Positions 1-11,171 of a DNA stretch of 64,000 nt are shown here, piece after piece. How positions within the stretch are numbered: position 1 is the first letter of the stretch; every line of letters starts with the position of its first letter. The notes under the pieces are model-generated. The model did not search any database. It had not been told where the DNA came from and saw only the letters and a program-made list of their open reading frames with translations. The DNA is from Eutreptiella sp. 'Long Island Sound 2002' (Eukaryota > Euglenozoa > Euglenophyceae > Eutreptiales > Eutreptiaceae). The DNA lies in the NCBI GenBank assembly GCA_964036045.1, contig OZ038392.1:21912090-21976089 (forward strand), given 5' to 3'. The position numbers and the translations under genes were made by a program.

Positions 1-1022
1 CATCAGGTCCCAGTGCACCACGCCAAGCTTTCTCCCAAAGCGGAGGAAAAAATCCGTGATTGGGCACTTTTGCACTGGCGGAAAAGTGACACGAAGTCAT
101 CTTTTCAAGTTCGCCAGTTTGCAGCCCTTGTTGCTCAAAACCAAGGGTTGGTTTTTAAAACCGAGGATGGCTTGCCTTCCACTGGGTGGTGGGATAGATT
201 CTTGCGGCGCCACCCCATCCTTTCCTCCCGGGACACCCAAGCAACGGAATCCTCGCGCCTTAAGGCACAGGATCCCGATTTGGTCAAGGGCTTTTTTAAG
301 GAGCTGGAACAATTTGTTCACACAAATTTTCCTCAAGGGCTTCAAGCGAGTCGTGTTGCAATGCTAGATGAGCTTGGAGACTTTATTTCATACAATGTCA
401 AGAAGCTTAAAGGCATTGCACCTCGTGGTGCCCGCGAAGCTCGTCGCTCCTTTCACCTTGATCGCACGTGGGTTACGGTTGTGGGATGGGGGTTTGCAAA
501 TGGACGCGCAGCCCCCCCCACTTATATTCTTCCCAACAATTGCTCTTGGCCTTGCAACATTGCTAGTGAAAAAGTGGGTGATTGCTACTTCATTGGTAGT
601 GAGAATGGTTGGGTTGATCAAGACATCTTCTTGGAATGGTTGACAACCGTCGTTGTAAAAGAAACTGGTTGTTCACCGTCCGATCCCCTCCTTCTCTTCA
701 CTGATGGGCATATAGCTCTCGGTACACCTTGGCAACCATTGCCAAGGCTCGTGCCAAGGGCATTATTATATATGTCATTCCCCTCACGCCACCCATTTCA
801 TGTGCGTGACTGACAAAACGTGTCACTCGCCCTACCAAAAGCGGTATGCCGCCCTCAAACGGGTGCATGAGTCCACCTACTCCTCTACCACATGGGCCAA
901 CTATGTTGGCCTTTCATCACGTGCGTACGTGGAGTCATTCACCCCCTGTAACCTCATCAACGGGTTTCGCGCCACAAGCCTTTGGCCCATTAATGCTATG
1001 GAGCCACTAATGGCTATGGTGC
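1..1022 (+). pseudogene. pogo/CENP-B-like DNA transposase, 5' part (interrupted)
   Basis: This is the 5' part of a cut-and-paste transposase of the pogo/Tigger type. The frame is open from the left edge, so the N-terminus lies outside the window. Residues near the start (WALLHWRKSD, then GWWDRFLRRHP) resemble the CENP-B-type DNA-binding helix-turn-helix. Downstream come DDE_1-like blocks: LDELGDFI for the first aspartate, GWVDQDIFLEWL, and LLLFTDGHIA for the second. Homology continues in a different frame after about 719 and again after about 785, ending in NGFRATSLWPIN, typical of the region after the catalytic core. Two frameshifts therefore break it. The frame in use at 1022 is resumed exactly at 18354 after element 1, so the insertion interrupted an already recognisable gene. 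Family assignment is by motif reading only. Confidence 0.72.
1018..1022. repeat. target-site duplication GGTGC, left copy (element 1)
   Basis: GGTGC sits directly before the LTR start TGACGCG and recurs at 18354-18358 directly after the LTR end GCTTCA. A 5-bp duplication is usual for Ty3/gypsy integrases. Confidence 0.9.
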
Positions 1023-4000
1023 TGACGCGTTCCCGTGGGGGGCCTGGCCACGGGACGCTGCGGTGGACACGCGCAAGTGAGCAGGCAGGCAAAGCACTAC
1101 GCTCACAGGGGCATCATTGCGCTCATGTCATGTGACAAAGCGTTTCATGATCCTTGCCACTCTGAAACAAGGGAACAAAAGTATGTACAGCAACACATCA
1201 GGATAAGTACACATGGGGTTAAGACTGGACTGGGGTAAGGGCATCACAGGACAATAGACACTCAGTCCCAACTCGTATCCCCATCCCAGGTCCGACCCTC
1301 TCAGTGGCTGGTGGGGGCGGGGGCTCAAACACAACCCATGCCCTTCTCAGTCCGGAATCTGAAACCCTGCCAATGGGGGAGGTGTGCCGCCCAGCCACAA
1401 GCGACTTCCTGGGAACCAAGTGGCTCCAAGGACAACCGACAGTGGTTCCCTATGCTCCCTTAACGGCAGGTCCTAACTCCCCTCTGAGCCAGAGATATGG
1501 CCCCGCCATCATCCCCTAGGAGTTGGTAGCTGAAAATGGGCTGTTTCAGCCCAAACTGATATTAGCTCAAAAATCTCCAAAATGGACCCCTCGTCCGGAC
1601 CTGCCAGAGGTACGGACGAGGCAACTGACCCTATGCCCTTCGCATACGAACTCTCTGGAGCCCTCACCCAACCTGGTTCCCTCTGAGGTACCGACATCAG
1701 GGCACCGCGGGTTCGTCAAGTGGGGTCATGATGCCAAAATCACCAAAATTGGCATCATTCTCACGCGTGGCTCGCCCGGCCAGGGCAAGGCCAATGGCTC
1801 ACAGGATAGGAGGCAGGACCTAGGCCACATATCTGAGTGTACAATTTGGAATTAGGTCCGGGATCCTCATGGGCATAGAGATATGGGGCCGCCAATTGAC
1901 CACACGGGGGGGTGAAATTAGGGTCCCAAAAGGGGGTCATTTTGGCTGCTCGAAATGAGCCAAATTTCGGGGCTGCTCCCAATAGTATATCTCCACGCCG
2001 GGTTGGAGATCGGATCCGCCATTCCATACGCGATCAACCCGGAGTCCAACAAAAAATTCCCATGCCCTTAGCCCTCAAAGATCTCCATGCCACTCGGCGT
2101 GGTGACAATATCAATTGGGTCCACAAATGCCAAAATGGCAAAATTGTCCACACTCACTTTGGGCTAGCACTTTAACGAAGGTTGCTCCGCTTCGCCCACG
2201 TGGTGTGTGAACCATGGGGACCAATATACATAACACCCATGTGATATATGGTCCATTGGTCCATGCGTCCGGCGTGCACGGGTGGGCTGAACATAGTGCA
2301 CGGCGGGCAGAAAAAGTGGAAAATTGCTCAAAATGGCCAACAATGCCCACACTCATGGTTGAGGCAAATGAGGCACATGCCCGACTTGGACCGGAGTGTG
2401 CCATAGGATTGGTATCAAGTCATATGCGTCCAACATATCTTTTGGGCGTCGCCCAACTTCTCCGGTTTTGGGAATGGCAGGGTCGCCAAGTGAGCCCATG
2501 ATTTGGGATAGTCCCAAATCGCCAACATGGCGGCCACGGTATGCCAAGCCCAAGAGGAGTTATTCACCGGGTCCAAGATATGTTGGGCACCGAAGTATGT
2601 ACCCTCAGAACATACTTGGGTCATGATGTCAATTGAGCGCAACGTTGAGATACACGGTCGCCACTTGACATCATGACGGGCAAAAAAACAGCAATATTGG
2701 CGAAGAAACACCCAAAAGTGCCTTGAAAGGCGCACAAATATATTATAATATCTTCGGCTTGGATTGAGTAATCGACCAATCCTTCTAAACACAATGACTT
2801 GACACCAATGACCTTCGATTCCACATATGTGCTCCACTTGGGGCGCTTTGAAAGGTCACGAGCGCTACTTCCCAAGTGGGCACATGAAAATATGGAAAAT
2901 TGCAAAACACACACCTTGCTCCCAACGCATCGCTTTGGGATCGCCACACAAGCTTTCCTCCACGAATGTTAGGGTTGCAATTGATCGTGGGGAGTATAAG
3001 GAAGGGCCTCGTGCAATTTGAGGTCCATTGGTGGGTGTATCGCTCTTAGCCAAACCCGCCGAATGGGCACGCAATACAACACATGGCACATACCACATAT
3101 TGCCCAAAAAGGTAGCTCCCCCCACGGTATGTCATGCTCCTCCAAGGGCATAACTTTGTGTCAATCGCTCATAGGAACTCAAGGAGAGTTCCTATGCAAC
3201 ACCAACACTCGCGCGCTACACTCGAAAGTTATCTTAACGCACGCAATATCATGGCCAAAGAGTTAGAACGCAAACTCTACCCTCTTGACCATGATCCATT
3301 ACGCTAGCTCGCACGTGTGGAGACGCAAGGCATATAAAGCTTCCTAAATTACGTCGGGAGTATTATGAATACATCCCATGCTTCCTTATTGTCATTCCTC
3401 GCAAGCAACACAAGATTTGACCCTCACAAGTGGCCTCACGAATCAACTTTGTTTTGCCCATATCTCTAAGACAAATGGAGGGCAAGACAAAAGGAAAGTT
3501 GATTCGTGCATAGGGAAGCACGTAGGTCCACTCGAAAGAGGTCAAATCAAGTGCGGGGATGTCGAAGTCGAAAATCTGATTTCGACATCCTGAAAAATTC
3601 GGATTAAGGTTGCGAGTGTAGAATGTGAAAATTGCGGATGCATCAATGCAATTCCTGAAGACTTTAGAGTCTTCGTCACGGATTGCGCTAAAATATCTGT
3701 ATATAACAGTTAAACTGGCGGTTACGCTAAAGTCGCGAGCCAACCGCCAGCAGTCAAAGCATTGATTATCAGAACGGAAGCGTGAAAATTTACGGAAACA
3801 ATATGAAAATAAAACCCTGTTGATTCCTGATATTCTGATGTGTAAATCTCAGCGGGCGACGCATCGGTTGCCGATGCGGCCGCTAATAGCTGAAATGCCC
3901 AGGTCTCTCACACAAACACGTCTTACCTACATCTGTTGTTAGGGTTAGGTTGCCGAATCGACGGCCGAAGGCGGTACGGGGCAGATTGGCGTAAAATAGT

Positions 4001-4161
4001 AAGATACCGGCAAATGGCAGTTTGCCGGTACATGGTGACATGCCCCAAGTGGCCGGAATGCCGTCACGGGGGCTTTACGGCAAGGGACACGCTCCTGCCG
4101 GGCTCTCACGGAGACCGGTTGTATACCCCACCATGGTCATGGGGTTCTGGGTACCGCTTCA
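1023..4161 (-). repeat. Element 1 3' LTR
   Basis: Direct repeat of 15220-18353, 3139 bp, TG...CA on both strands. Because the element is on the minus strand, U3 is at the right end (near 4161) and U5 at the left end (near 1023). The 11-mer AAAGCGTTTCA lies at 1137-1147. A stem-loop around GATGTCGAA...TTCGACATC lies at about 3559-3592. Confidence 0.93.
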
Positions 4162-4172
4162 CCCTCCTCCTT
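4162..4172 (-). other. Element 1 polypurine tract
   Basis: On the minus strand the bases AAGGAGGAGGG abut the 3' LTR start TGAAGCGG. This is the expected position and composition of the plus-strand primer. The same tract, AAGGAGGGGGG, occurs at 63062-63072 in element 4. Confidence 0.85.
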
Positions 4173-5612
4173 AGAGCAAACCCTGGCGGGGGCTCGATAA
4201 CACCCAAGCATGGCAGCGGGTACCCAGGACCATCCCCTGAAGGGGGGGGGTGTCACATCCTATTTCAGGCTGATTTGCAGGTTAGGCCGCCCAAATCCCA
4301 CAGTAAGACAGGTACGGTGCTGTAGCTGTTAGTAACTGCAAGTACAGTATCAAGTATCAAGTACCGGGTCCTGGCGGCGATTGTTCGGCATCCAAAGGAC
4401 CCGTTCACCCATACCAGGCGCACCGGGTGCCGGCTGCGACGGTCACTACCACAGTGGCAGTGGCATACACGGGCAACATAGGCGTCACACGACGACCGAG
4501 GCGGTCCCACAGGTCGAGAGTGACCACAAAGATCCATCAGGCTACCCCAAGCTTCCGAAGGCCCGCCGGCTGGGGGAGAGTCCCCACGGGTCCTTCCTCG
4601 GGCGCACCATGTCCATATCCACGACGCGAGTCCAGAGTGGTACAGCCGAACAAGCTCCTCCTTAAGGGATCGGGCATCAAGGCCGTCTTTTCCCTCGCCC
4701 TATTACCACGAAGGCCATACATGAGGGAGTCGTCATGCAGTGTGGGCGGAGGCGTCGACTCCTCAAACCACCAGTTTCCCAGGCAAACTTTCCCCATCCG
4801 ACTGCAAGTGCGTCTGCGAGTCGGCAGGCTCACACTGGGACTGACAGTGGCGGACCGCTGGGAGTGCATTCAGGCAACTGGGTTTCCCACCTCACGCCAT
4901 CAGGATCTCCACATCACAGCCACTAGGGCACACGGTATCACAGGCACTCAAACAGAAGAATCTGTACTTAGGTACCGGTCCAGGCTGGACCTTATGTAAA
5001 AGCATGTATACGGCGACTCAGGGCGCCCTCGTAGTCGATTCGCATCCCGTCGGGGGGAAAAGCAGTACACACTTCAGTGATGGGCTGACATACAGATGCA
5101 CATATCCTGGGGAACAGAGGGACAAGCAATAAGCGGGGTAATAGGTGTGTAAACACACTCTGGACAGAGCGCCAAACCACACCCTGGTTAGGATAAGGCA
5201 TGTGCAGGAGGGTGGACAGGAAAACGCCTGAGTTCAGGCCATATATAGTCTGCAGACACACGTCGACTGGTCTGGACCCCGCAAGTGCCATGGGACCAGA
5301 CCACACACCCAAAGATTGCAATGCCGATGACAGCGGCATCCGTTGCGCAACGTCGTATGGGCTTCAAGGCCCTAAGAGCTCAGAAAATATGAAGGTCAGT
5401 CGCCCCACCTGGTTTCCCAAGGATTCAGCAGGGGGGGGAGTGACGAATAGAAGTTGAAGAGAGGGGCCATCCTCCTCTGGATTCAGCAGGGGGGGGTATA
5501 TGGCCACTCTGATGGCAGGTCACCGGAAGATGTAAGAGAGCAAGCAAGTTAGGGACCATCCGTCGACCACACAAGCGCTCAAACTGCATCAGGGGAGAGC
5601 TCAGGGCGGCGA
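4173..5612 (-). other. Element 1 3' noncoding region
   Basis: About 1.4 kb between the pol stop and the polypurine tract, with no convincing reading frame. The part from 4173 to about 5030 is closely repeated at 63073-64000 inside element 4, so it is a family feature, not random sequence. Short purine/pyrimidine runs (CAGCAGGGGGGG-like) recur near 5428 and 5487. Confidence 0.7.
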
Positions 5613-8600
5613 TCAGGCGCCCCTGGCTGCAATCGCCCGGGTGAGTGCTGCCAAGTGCGAGACATGGATCTTGGTCTTGTGCTTGCGGATGTACTCCATG
5701 AAGGGAGTATTAACCCGCGGCACGAACGAGGAGACGGGTTCCCAGGTATCGTGGGACGGCCCATAGCCTCGCCAACGAACCTTGAACTCCAGGCCTCCGG
5801 GTGCCGAGGCGTTCGGACGCTGGGCCAGGATTTCCTCGACGGTATAGTCGTCCTGCTCAGCATAGTTGTTGTCCGAATCAGCCTCATGTGCGGCATAGCT
5901 CAGGGACACATGTTGGCCACGGAGGTCGGGTTCCCGCACACGGAGTTGACTCTCGTGGCGCTCCCGGAACTGTCCGTGACCCACCTTGATGCGGTAGGTG
6001 TCCTCACCAATCCTGCGGACCACCTCTCCGGGTGTGAACCAGGTCTTGGTGCGGTGGGTGCCCATGGGGCGGGGTCTGATCACCCACACCGGGTCTCCCA
6101 CCCTGAACTTCTGCGCTGTCGAGCTCGGGGCAGACTTCTGACGCTCAGCATGCTCCTTCTCGAGCTGCTGGCGGATGTCCCGCGCCGTTTGCTCTTGCCG
6201 CGCAAAGAATTCCTTGGCGTCCATAGCCATACCATCACCAGACAAGGGAAGTCCCCGACCCAGGGGGTCCTTGCCGAACAGAATCTGGTGAGGGGACAAA
6301 CCACCTGGAGTGGGGGTGTCATGATGGGCCTTCAGAGCGGGCCACATCTCCTCAAACCAGTTCCGCCGTGGATCGGTGATGTGAATCTTGCGCAGCTTCT
6401 CGAACAGCTGCCGTCCAGCCACTTCAGCTCGGCCGTTAGACCGGCTGAGATAGGCGACGCTCTTGGCGTGACGTATTCCCATGAGGGAACACATGGCCTT
6501 GAACCAGCCACCAGTAAGCTGGGGCCCTTGGTCACTGCAACTGGTGCGGGGGATGTCAAAGACGGTCAGCCAATGACGAATCATCATGACTGCCACTTCC
6601 TTGGCAAGCAACCCCTTTTTGCGTGCCGGAACGGCTACTACGTAGCCACTGTGGCGATCCACGCAAAGAACCACACAGTCAAAGGTCTCCTTGCCAATGT
6701 GCACTTCGGGCATGGAGAAGACGTCCATGGCCACGCTCTCCATGGGCTGGTCAGGAACCGGGGTCCATTGGGCTTTCCCCTTGACGTTCCGGTTATCGGG
6801 ATTGCAGGCCTGACAGACCGAGCAACCCTTCCTGACCTTCTTGATGGCGGTGTAGAGACCGATATGGTCGATCTCGAACCGGCGTTGCATGTCCAGGGCT
6901 TGCTTCTTGACCCCTGGGTGCAGCATGTGGTGGTGCCAAGTCTCACACAGTTCGAGCCCTCGGGACTCCGGTACTAGCAGCTTCCCATTCCGGTAGAGCT
7001 TGCCATCTTCCTCAGTCAGCCCCTTTGGCCACTTCTGCCCGTCGTCAGGGTCAGTCACAGCCCTATATTCGGCCTGAAAGGCCTCAGACTTGGCGTAGTC
7101 GTCGGTCCAGTCGTCCTGGAGGCAAGACTCAGGGAAGAGGTGCTTGTCGGACTCAGCTCCCTCAGGGGCGAGTACTCTGACCGCTCTGCCCATCCTCATT
7201 CCGAGGGGGGCATCCGCAGCCATGACGACGAAGCATTTAACACCCTCCTCCTCCATCAGGCGCTCCATTTCAATGAACTTCTTGGCTTCAGCGATCTCAG
7301 CCTCATCGCCATGGGCAGAGATATCCGTCATGCCCTTGCTGGCGGGAGAGGCCCACCTGCTGAGACAGTCCGCCACGGTGTTATCCTTTCCAGGAATATA
7401 CACAACCGTGAGGTCGAACTTGGCCAAGGTCTCATGGCATCTTGCCCGTCGGGAGGCGGGACCAGAGGGTGTGTCCACGTGCTCCTTGTGCCACGACTGC
7501 AGACTCTGATGGTCGGTGCAGACGGTGACGGGATAGAGGGCTATGTACCCAGCCCATTTCCTGAGAGCCATGACGATGGCATACGCCTCCTTTTCGCGGG
7601 GCGTCCACGTCCGTCTCTGGCCTTCCGCCAGGACTCGTCTCCAGAAGGCCACGGGCACGTGCCTCCCATCGTCAAGCACTTGTTCCAACACAGCGCCAAC
7701 GGCGTAGTCGGAAGCGTCGGTGCGCAGGACGAACCCTCGGTCGGGATCCACGAGGTGCAGACCCACTGCGGATAGCAGCGCCTGCTTCATCCCCTCAAAG
7801 GCACGGTCGGACTCAGCAGTCCAGACCAGAGCCTTCTTGGACCCCTTCTTGGTCTCCTCTCGGTTGCCCTTGAGCATGGTCGTCATGGGGGCTGCATACT
7901 CGGCATACATCTTGATATACCCCGAGTAGTAGTTGCAGAACCCCAAGTACGCCCGTAGCTCAGAGACTGTTTTGGGCTTTTCCCAGTGCTCGATCGCGGC
8001 CACCTTGCCAGGTATGGGCTTTCGCTGCCCGTTCCCTACCACGTGGCCAGCGAAGACCACCTCGCTTACCGCAATGGTGGCCTTGTCACTGCTGCCCGTG
8101 AGTGTGTGCCGAACCAGAAGGTCCAGCACTCGAGTGACGTCCCTTTCATGTGCCTCCAGAAGCTCCTTGTAGCTCATACTGGGGTCCCCGGACGCGATGA
8201 TCACGTCGTCCACAAAGGGGTCCGCACAGTCACGCACCGGCTCAAGCAGGTTCTCCAGCATCCGCTGAAAAGCCGCATTGCCGTTGGTAACGCCCATGGG
8301 CATCACCTTCCACTGGAGAGGTCCAAGTGGAGTGCTCATGGCAGTGCAGGCACGGGACTCCTCGGCGAGAGGCATCTGATGATAACCATGTTTCAGGTCA
8401 ATCACCGTGAATATCCTCCGCCGGTGTTGTTTTTGCAGCATGTCCTCAATGAGGGGCAGCGTATAGCTGTCATGCTGCTTTTGCGCGTTTAGGCCGCGGT
8501 AGTAGACCAGGAGCCGCCACTCACCGGCCACCTTCTTGGGGACGACGAAGCACGGAGAGGCCCATTCGGAGAGGCACGGCTCGAGCCAGCCTCTCTCGAT

Positions 8601-10055
8601 GAAGTCCCGGAGGATCTTCCCCATGGCCTCCTTCCTCTCGCCCCTCAGGGCAAACTCCCGGTGCCGGTACACACGGGGGTCCTGCTTCAGTCGTATCTTG
8701 GCCTCGCCATACGGTCCACGCACCGGTGGGGGAAACACAGGCTTTCCGCTGAAGAAGGTGTCCCCATACTTCTGCTTCAGCCTGGCCCTCAATGCCTGGA
8801 TCTTGGGGCAGTCATCGGACTCCGCCTTGGCTTTTCCGGGCACCTGGACCACTGAGCTTACTTGAGGGGTAGCGACCCCGCTCGGCTTCGGCTCAGGTGG
8901 TCTTCCCAGGTGGGCCAAAGGGCCATCTCTGGTCTTGCCTCGGAACAGATCACCGTAGGTGGGTGGGTTCCCGCCGATTGCCTCGTCCTGGCTGGACATG
9001 TAGTCCAGCACCCTCTGTACGAAGGTATGCCCATCATAGGAACCGGAGACGATGGAGTCCACTTCCCACCAGGCTCTGTCCTGGCCCTTGCCCTCACGCT
9101 GGTTTCCCCAGTCGTAAAAGGGCTGATCCATATACCCCTGAACCAGATCCAACTCCTCTTCTGTGAGGGGGTCTTCCGATTCTCCGATGTCAACAGGGGG
9201 GACCGCAAAGCATTGCCGCCATGGCTCTGCTATGATGCGGTTGACACACACGAAATCCGTAGTGTCGGCCTTATCAAGGCTGCCATCCACATAGTGGAAT
9301 TCCGTTGGCCATCTCTGGGGTGGCATGGGCTGTTCCTTAGCGTCCTGATAGACACTCTCTCCAGCCTGTAGGACGACCTTGTTTAAGGTCATGTTGGTCA
9401 ATGAGACTACCCAATGTTGGGTACTTTCCTCCTCGGTGCATCCCATAGGAACAACCAGCACTGCCTTGGAGCGGTCCTTGCGAATCTTCGCTATCGCTCT
9501 TGGAATGTCCCAACGGGGGCAATGGATCCACATCAATCCCTGATGCGGACCCCAGTGCTTCTTCCACGCGGAGTCCTGTGCGCTCCAGTACTTCTCACAA
9601 ACCCGCAGATGGGCGGAGGTTCCTGAAGAGAACGCATCCAGGGCCAGATCCGAAGCTCCCAGGTCTGCGAGAACTCGGCTCGCCACTTCCGGCATTACGC
9701 CGTACTCCTGGTTTGCAGGACCAGTTGGCTCAGTGTCCAGCGCGGCCACTTCGAGCTGATTGCGTTCCGGGTGGATCCATTGGCATTCCACATGGTGCTC
9801 AGGTGACGAAAGCCACGAGAGCTGGTCGTCCTGGTACAGGGTCAGGGAGGCCTTGGCCGGGAGGACGCCGGAGTCCGTCTCCATCATGAAGTCGTACCCA
9901 ACGATCATGTCCCAGTCCATCTCGGCCTCGTAGAAGCGACCTTGCAGGAGGATTTCCTTGCCGAGGTCTGGGCGGCTCAGCTCACGATGGTTCACGAACT
10001 GCAGCCCGATGGCCGCTTCCTTCGTGCCTCCCACCATGTACTGGCCGTTCGCCAC
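5613..10055 (-). CDS. pol: Element 1 pol: (truncated protease) - Dam-like - RT - RNase H - integrase - chromodomain
   Basis: A continuous frame of 1480 codons ending in TGA. Its first triplet is GTG, so the true start is not defined. Order: end of an aspartic protease (residues 1-60, with WDMIVGYDFM); a Dam-methyltransferase-like segment (about 115-260) in which the catalytic NPPF position reads WIHCP; reverse transcriptase with IDLKHGYHQ and FVDD; RNase H (LRTDASDYAVG, REKEAYA, CTDHQSL); integrase with an HH-CC zinc region ending CSVCQAC and a DDE core (MDVFSMPE, CSDQGPQLTG, NGRAEVAGR); and a C-terminal chromodomain (VRWRGYGPSHDTWEP). The chromodomain marks it as a chromovirus. The protease active-site triad is missing upstream, and the usual VDYR reads VYYR, so full activity is doubtful. 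Confidence 0.9.
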   Translation of the reverse strand: MANGQYMVGGTKEAAIGLQFVNHRELSRPDLGKEILLQGRFYEAEMDWDMIVGYDFMMETDSGVLPAKASLTLYQDDQLSWLSSPEHHVECQWIHPERNQLEVAALDTEPTGPANQEYGVMPEVASRVLADLGASDLALDAFSSGTSAHLRVCEKYWSAQDSAWKKHWGPHQGLMWIHCPRWDIPRAIAKIRKDRSKAVLVVPMGCTEEESTQHWVVSLTNMTLNKVVLQAGESVYQDAKEQPMPPQRWPTEFHYVDGSLDKADTTDFVCVNRIIAEPWRQCFAVPPVDIGESEDPLTEEELDLVQGYMDQPFYDWGNQREGKGQDRAWWEVDSIVSGSYDGHTFVQRVLDYMSSQDEAIGGNPPTYGDLFRGKTRDGPLAHLGRPPEPKPSGVATPQVSSVVQVPGKAKAESDDCPKIQALRARLKQKYGDTFFSGKPVFPPPVRGPYGEAKIRLKQDPRVYRHREFALRGERKEAMGKILRDFIERGWLEPCLSEWASPCFVVPKKVAGEWRLLVYYRGLNAQKQHDSYTLPLIEDMLQKQHRRRIFTVIDLKHGYHQMPLAEESRACTAMSTPLGPLQWKVMPMGVTNGNAAFQRMLENLLEPVRDCADPFVDDVIIASGDPSMSYKELLEAHERDVTRVLDLLVRHTLTGSSDKATIAVSEVVFAGHVVGNGQRKPIPGKVAAIEHWEKPKTVSELRAYLGFCNYYSGYIKMYAEYAAPMTTMLKGNREETKKGSKKALVWTAESDRAFEGMKQALLSAVGLHLVDPDRGFVLRTDASDYAVGAVLEQVLDDGRHVPVAFWRRVLAEGQRRTWTPREKEAYAIVMALRKWAGYIALYPVTVCTDHQSLQSWHKEHVDTPSGPASRRARCHETLAKFDLTVVYIPGKDNTVADCLSRWASPASKGMTDISAHGDEAEIAEAKKFIEMERLMEEEGVKCFVVMAADAPLGMRMGRAVRVLAPEGAESDKHLFPESCLQDDWTDDYAKSEAFQAEYRAVTDPDDGQKWPKGLTEEDGKLYRNGKLLVPESRGLELCETWHHHMLHPGVKKQALDMQRRFEIDHIGLYTAIKKVRKGCSVCQACNPDNRNVKGKAQWTPVPDQPMESVAMDVFSMPEVHIGKETFDCVVLCVDRHSGYVVAVPARKKGLLAKEVAVMMIRHWLTVFDIPRTSCSDQGPQLTGGWFKAMCSLMGIRHAKSVAYLSRSNGRAEVAGRQLFEKLRKIHITDPRRNWFEEMWPALKAHHDTPTPGGLSPHQILFGKDPLGRGLPLSGDGMAMDAKEFFARQEQTARDIRQQLEKEHAERQKSAPSSTAQKFRVGDPVWVIRPRPMGTHRTKTWFTPGEVVRRIGEDTYRIKVGHGQFRERHESQLRVREPDLRGQHVSLSYAAHEADSDNNYAEQDDYTVEEILAQRPNASAPGGLEFKVRWRGYGPSHDTWEPVSSFVPRVNTPFMEYIRKHKTKIHVSHLAALTRAIAARGA

Positions 10056-10282
10056 CTTCAGCCTGACAGGTTTCCGTCATTCTTGGTCGCGAAGGATGGA
10101 CGGGTGCAAGGGTTCGTGCCTTCACTTGCCCTCAGCCCGCCTCCGCGACTGGGTGCCGGACCGGGCCTTCCGCCCGCGGCAGTCCCTTTGTGCTTACCGA
10201 TTGCCGACAGGGATGGTGTGGCGCTTCCCACGACACCATCCTGCGACCGCCCTAGCTGGGGCCCTTGGCTGCAGGGGCTCCG
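10056..10282 (-). other. Element 1 gag-pol junction, protease remnant
   Basis: Between the gag stop TAG (10283-10285) and the pol frame. The pol frame extends upstream as KPVRLK, matching element 2 (RRPVRLKVANG), but is cut by an in-frame TGA just before it. No D-T/S-G/A protease motif is found, although element 2 has DTAA about 25 residues upstream of the same block. A GGTAAGC donor-like site is present near 10200, so an intron is a weak alternative to deletion or decay. Confidence 0.5.
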
Positions 10283-10915
10283 CTAGGGGGCGTCGGTTGT
10301 GGAAGTAGGGGTATTCTCCTCCGCATCAACCTCGTTGACACCCTTCTTCCTCCTATTCCTAGGCTTCTTGTCCTTGTCCTTGTTCTGGTCGTTCTGGTTG
10401 TTCTCCTTGTTCTTGTTGTCCGACCTGGGGACCCAGTTCCTCTTGATCTCCTGGATCTCCTTGGCCAACTCGATCCCCTGCGACATCAGCTTGGAGAGAT
10501 CGTCCTTGTCCACCTCCACTTTGGCCTCCCGGATACCCGCAGGTGCACGCTTCTTCGACCCGTGCGCCTTCTTGTAGGCCTCCCTGTCGGCCTGGTGGGT
10601 GGGGCATGTTCGGTGGTCATGGTTGAAGCCTTTCTTCCTCCCATAACACACGAAACAGCCCTGAGGGTGAGCTCGTATGAACTCCCGAAAGGACAGCGGA
10701 GGATCGCCAATGCGGCGAGGGTCCCTCTTCTCCTTCTTCTTCCAACCCGGCTGCAGGGGCTTCCAGCTTCCCCGGTTGTTCTCCGCGTCGTTGTGAGCCA
10801 CAAAGGCACAAACGGCCATCTCGGCAGGCTCATTGTCGTCGTCATCGTCGACGAGCTTCATCGCCATCGGCTCCCGCTGGGTCCATGGCAGCTTTCCCGC
10901 CAGGCCCCTCGCCAA
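10283..10915 (-). CDS. gag: Element 1 gag, C-terminal part with zinc knuckle
   Basis: The nucleocapsid-like end of gag. It carries FVAHND, DPRRIGDPPLSFREF and a CCHC-like knuckle starting CFVCYG and ending DHRTC. The same order occurs in element 2 gag (GPRRIGNPPLSFREY, then CWVCYGKG and DHRQC). The tail is lysine- and asparagine-rich (KNKENNQNDQNKDKDKKP). It overlaps the previous gag segment in another frame between about 10842 and 10915, so a one-base frameshift separates them. The stop is TAG, as in the gag frames of elements 2 and 3. Confidence 0.8.
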   Translation of the reverse strand: MARGLAGKLPWTQREPMAMKLVDDDDDNEPAEMAVCAFVAHNDAENNRGSWKPLQPGWKKKEKRDPRRIGDPPLSFREFIRAHPQGCFVCYGRKKGFNHDHRTCPTHQADREAYKKAHGSKKRAPAGIREAKVEVDKDDLSKLMSQGIELAKEIQEIKRNWVPRSDNKNKENNQNDQNKDKDKKPRNRRKKGVNEVDAEENTPTSTTDAP

Positions 10916-11171
10916 CGTAGTTGACGTCGCGGTCGCCGGGCCTCAACCCGCGGGTGTGGTGGAGGTTTCGGTACTCCTTGAGCACTTCCTCTCCAACCCA
11001 CTCCAGGATCTCGTCGCAGCTCATCCGCGCCGGGATGGCCTGCAGACAGATGGTCTGGCCGCTCACGTCACACTCGTCAAGGCGCCACATCGCGGTCTTC
11101 TCGCGATCACCCGAGACGGTGATGAGGGGAGCGTTCCGCAGGGGGTGCCGTTTGACATCCCGGGCCACGTT
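10842..11171 (-). CDS. gag: Element 1 gag, middle part with RRM-like block
   Basis: Continues gag after a likely intron (11172-11375). It includes APLITVSGD, then TICLQAIPARMSCDEILEW, which aligns by eye with element 2 (LKMQVIFARMSLDEIVKY). The alternating hydrophobic pattern suggests a small beta-alpha-beta fold like an RNA-recognition motif. That is inference from pattern, not a profile match. The frame ends at 10842 and the true product probably continues in the frame of 10283-10915. Confidence 0.7.
   Translation of the reverse strand, partial: NVARDVKRHPLRNAPLITVSGDREKTAMWRLDECDVSGQTICLQAIPARMSCDEILEWVGEEVLKEYRNLHHTRGLRPGDRDVNYVGEGPGGKAAMDPAGADGDEARRR

Noticed and set aside
3937-3948. 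TTAGGGTTAG telomere-like sequence
   Set aside because: A single short occurrence inside the LTR, repeated only because the LTR is repeated (about 18131). No tandem array.
5655-6977. Plus-strand open frame of 440 codons opposite element 1 pol
   Set aside because: It is antisense to the integrase and chromodomain coding region and has no recognisable motifs. GC-rich coding DNA gives such shadows.
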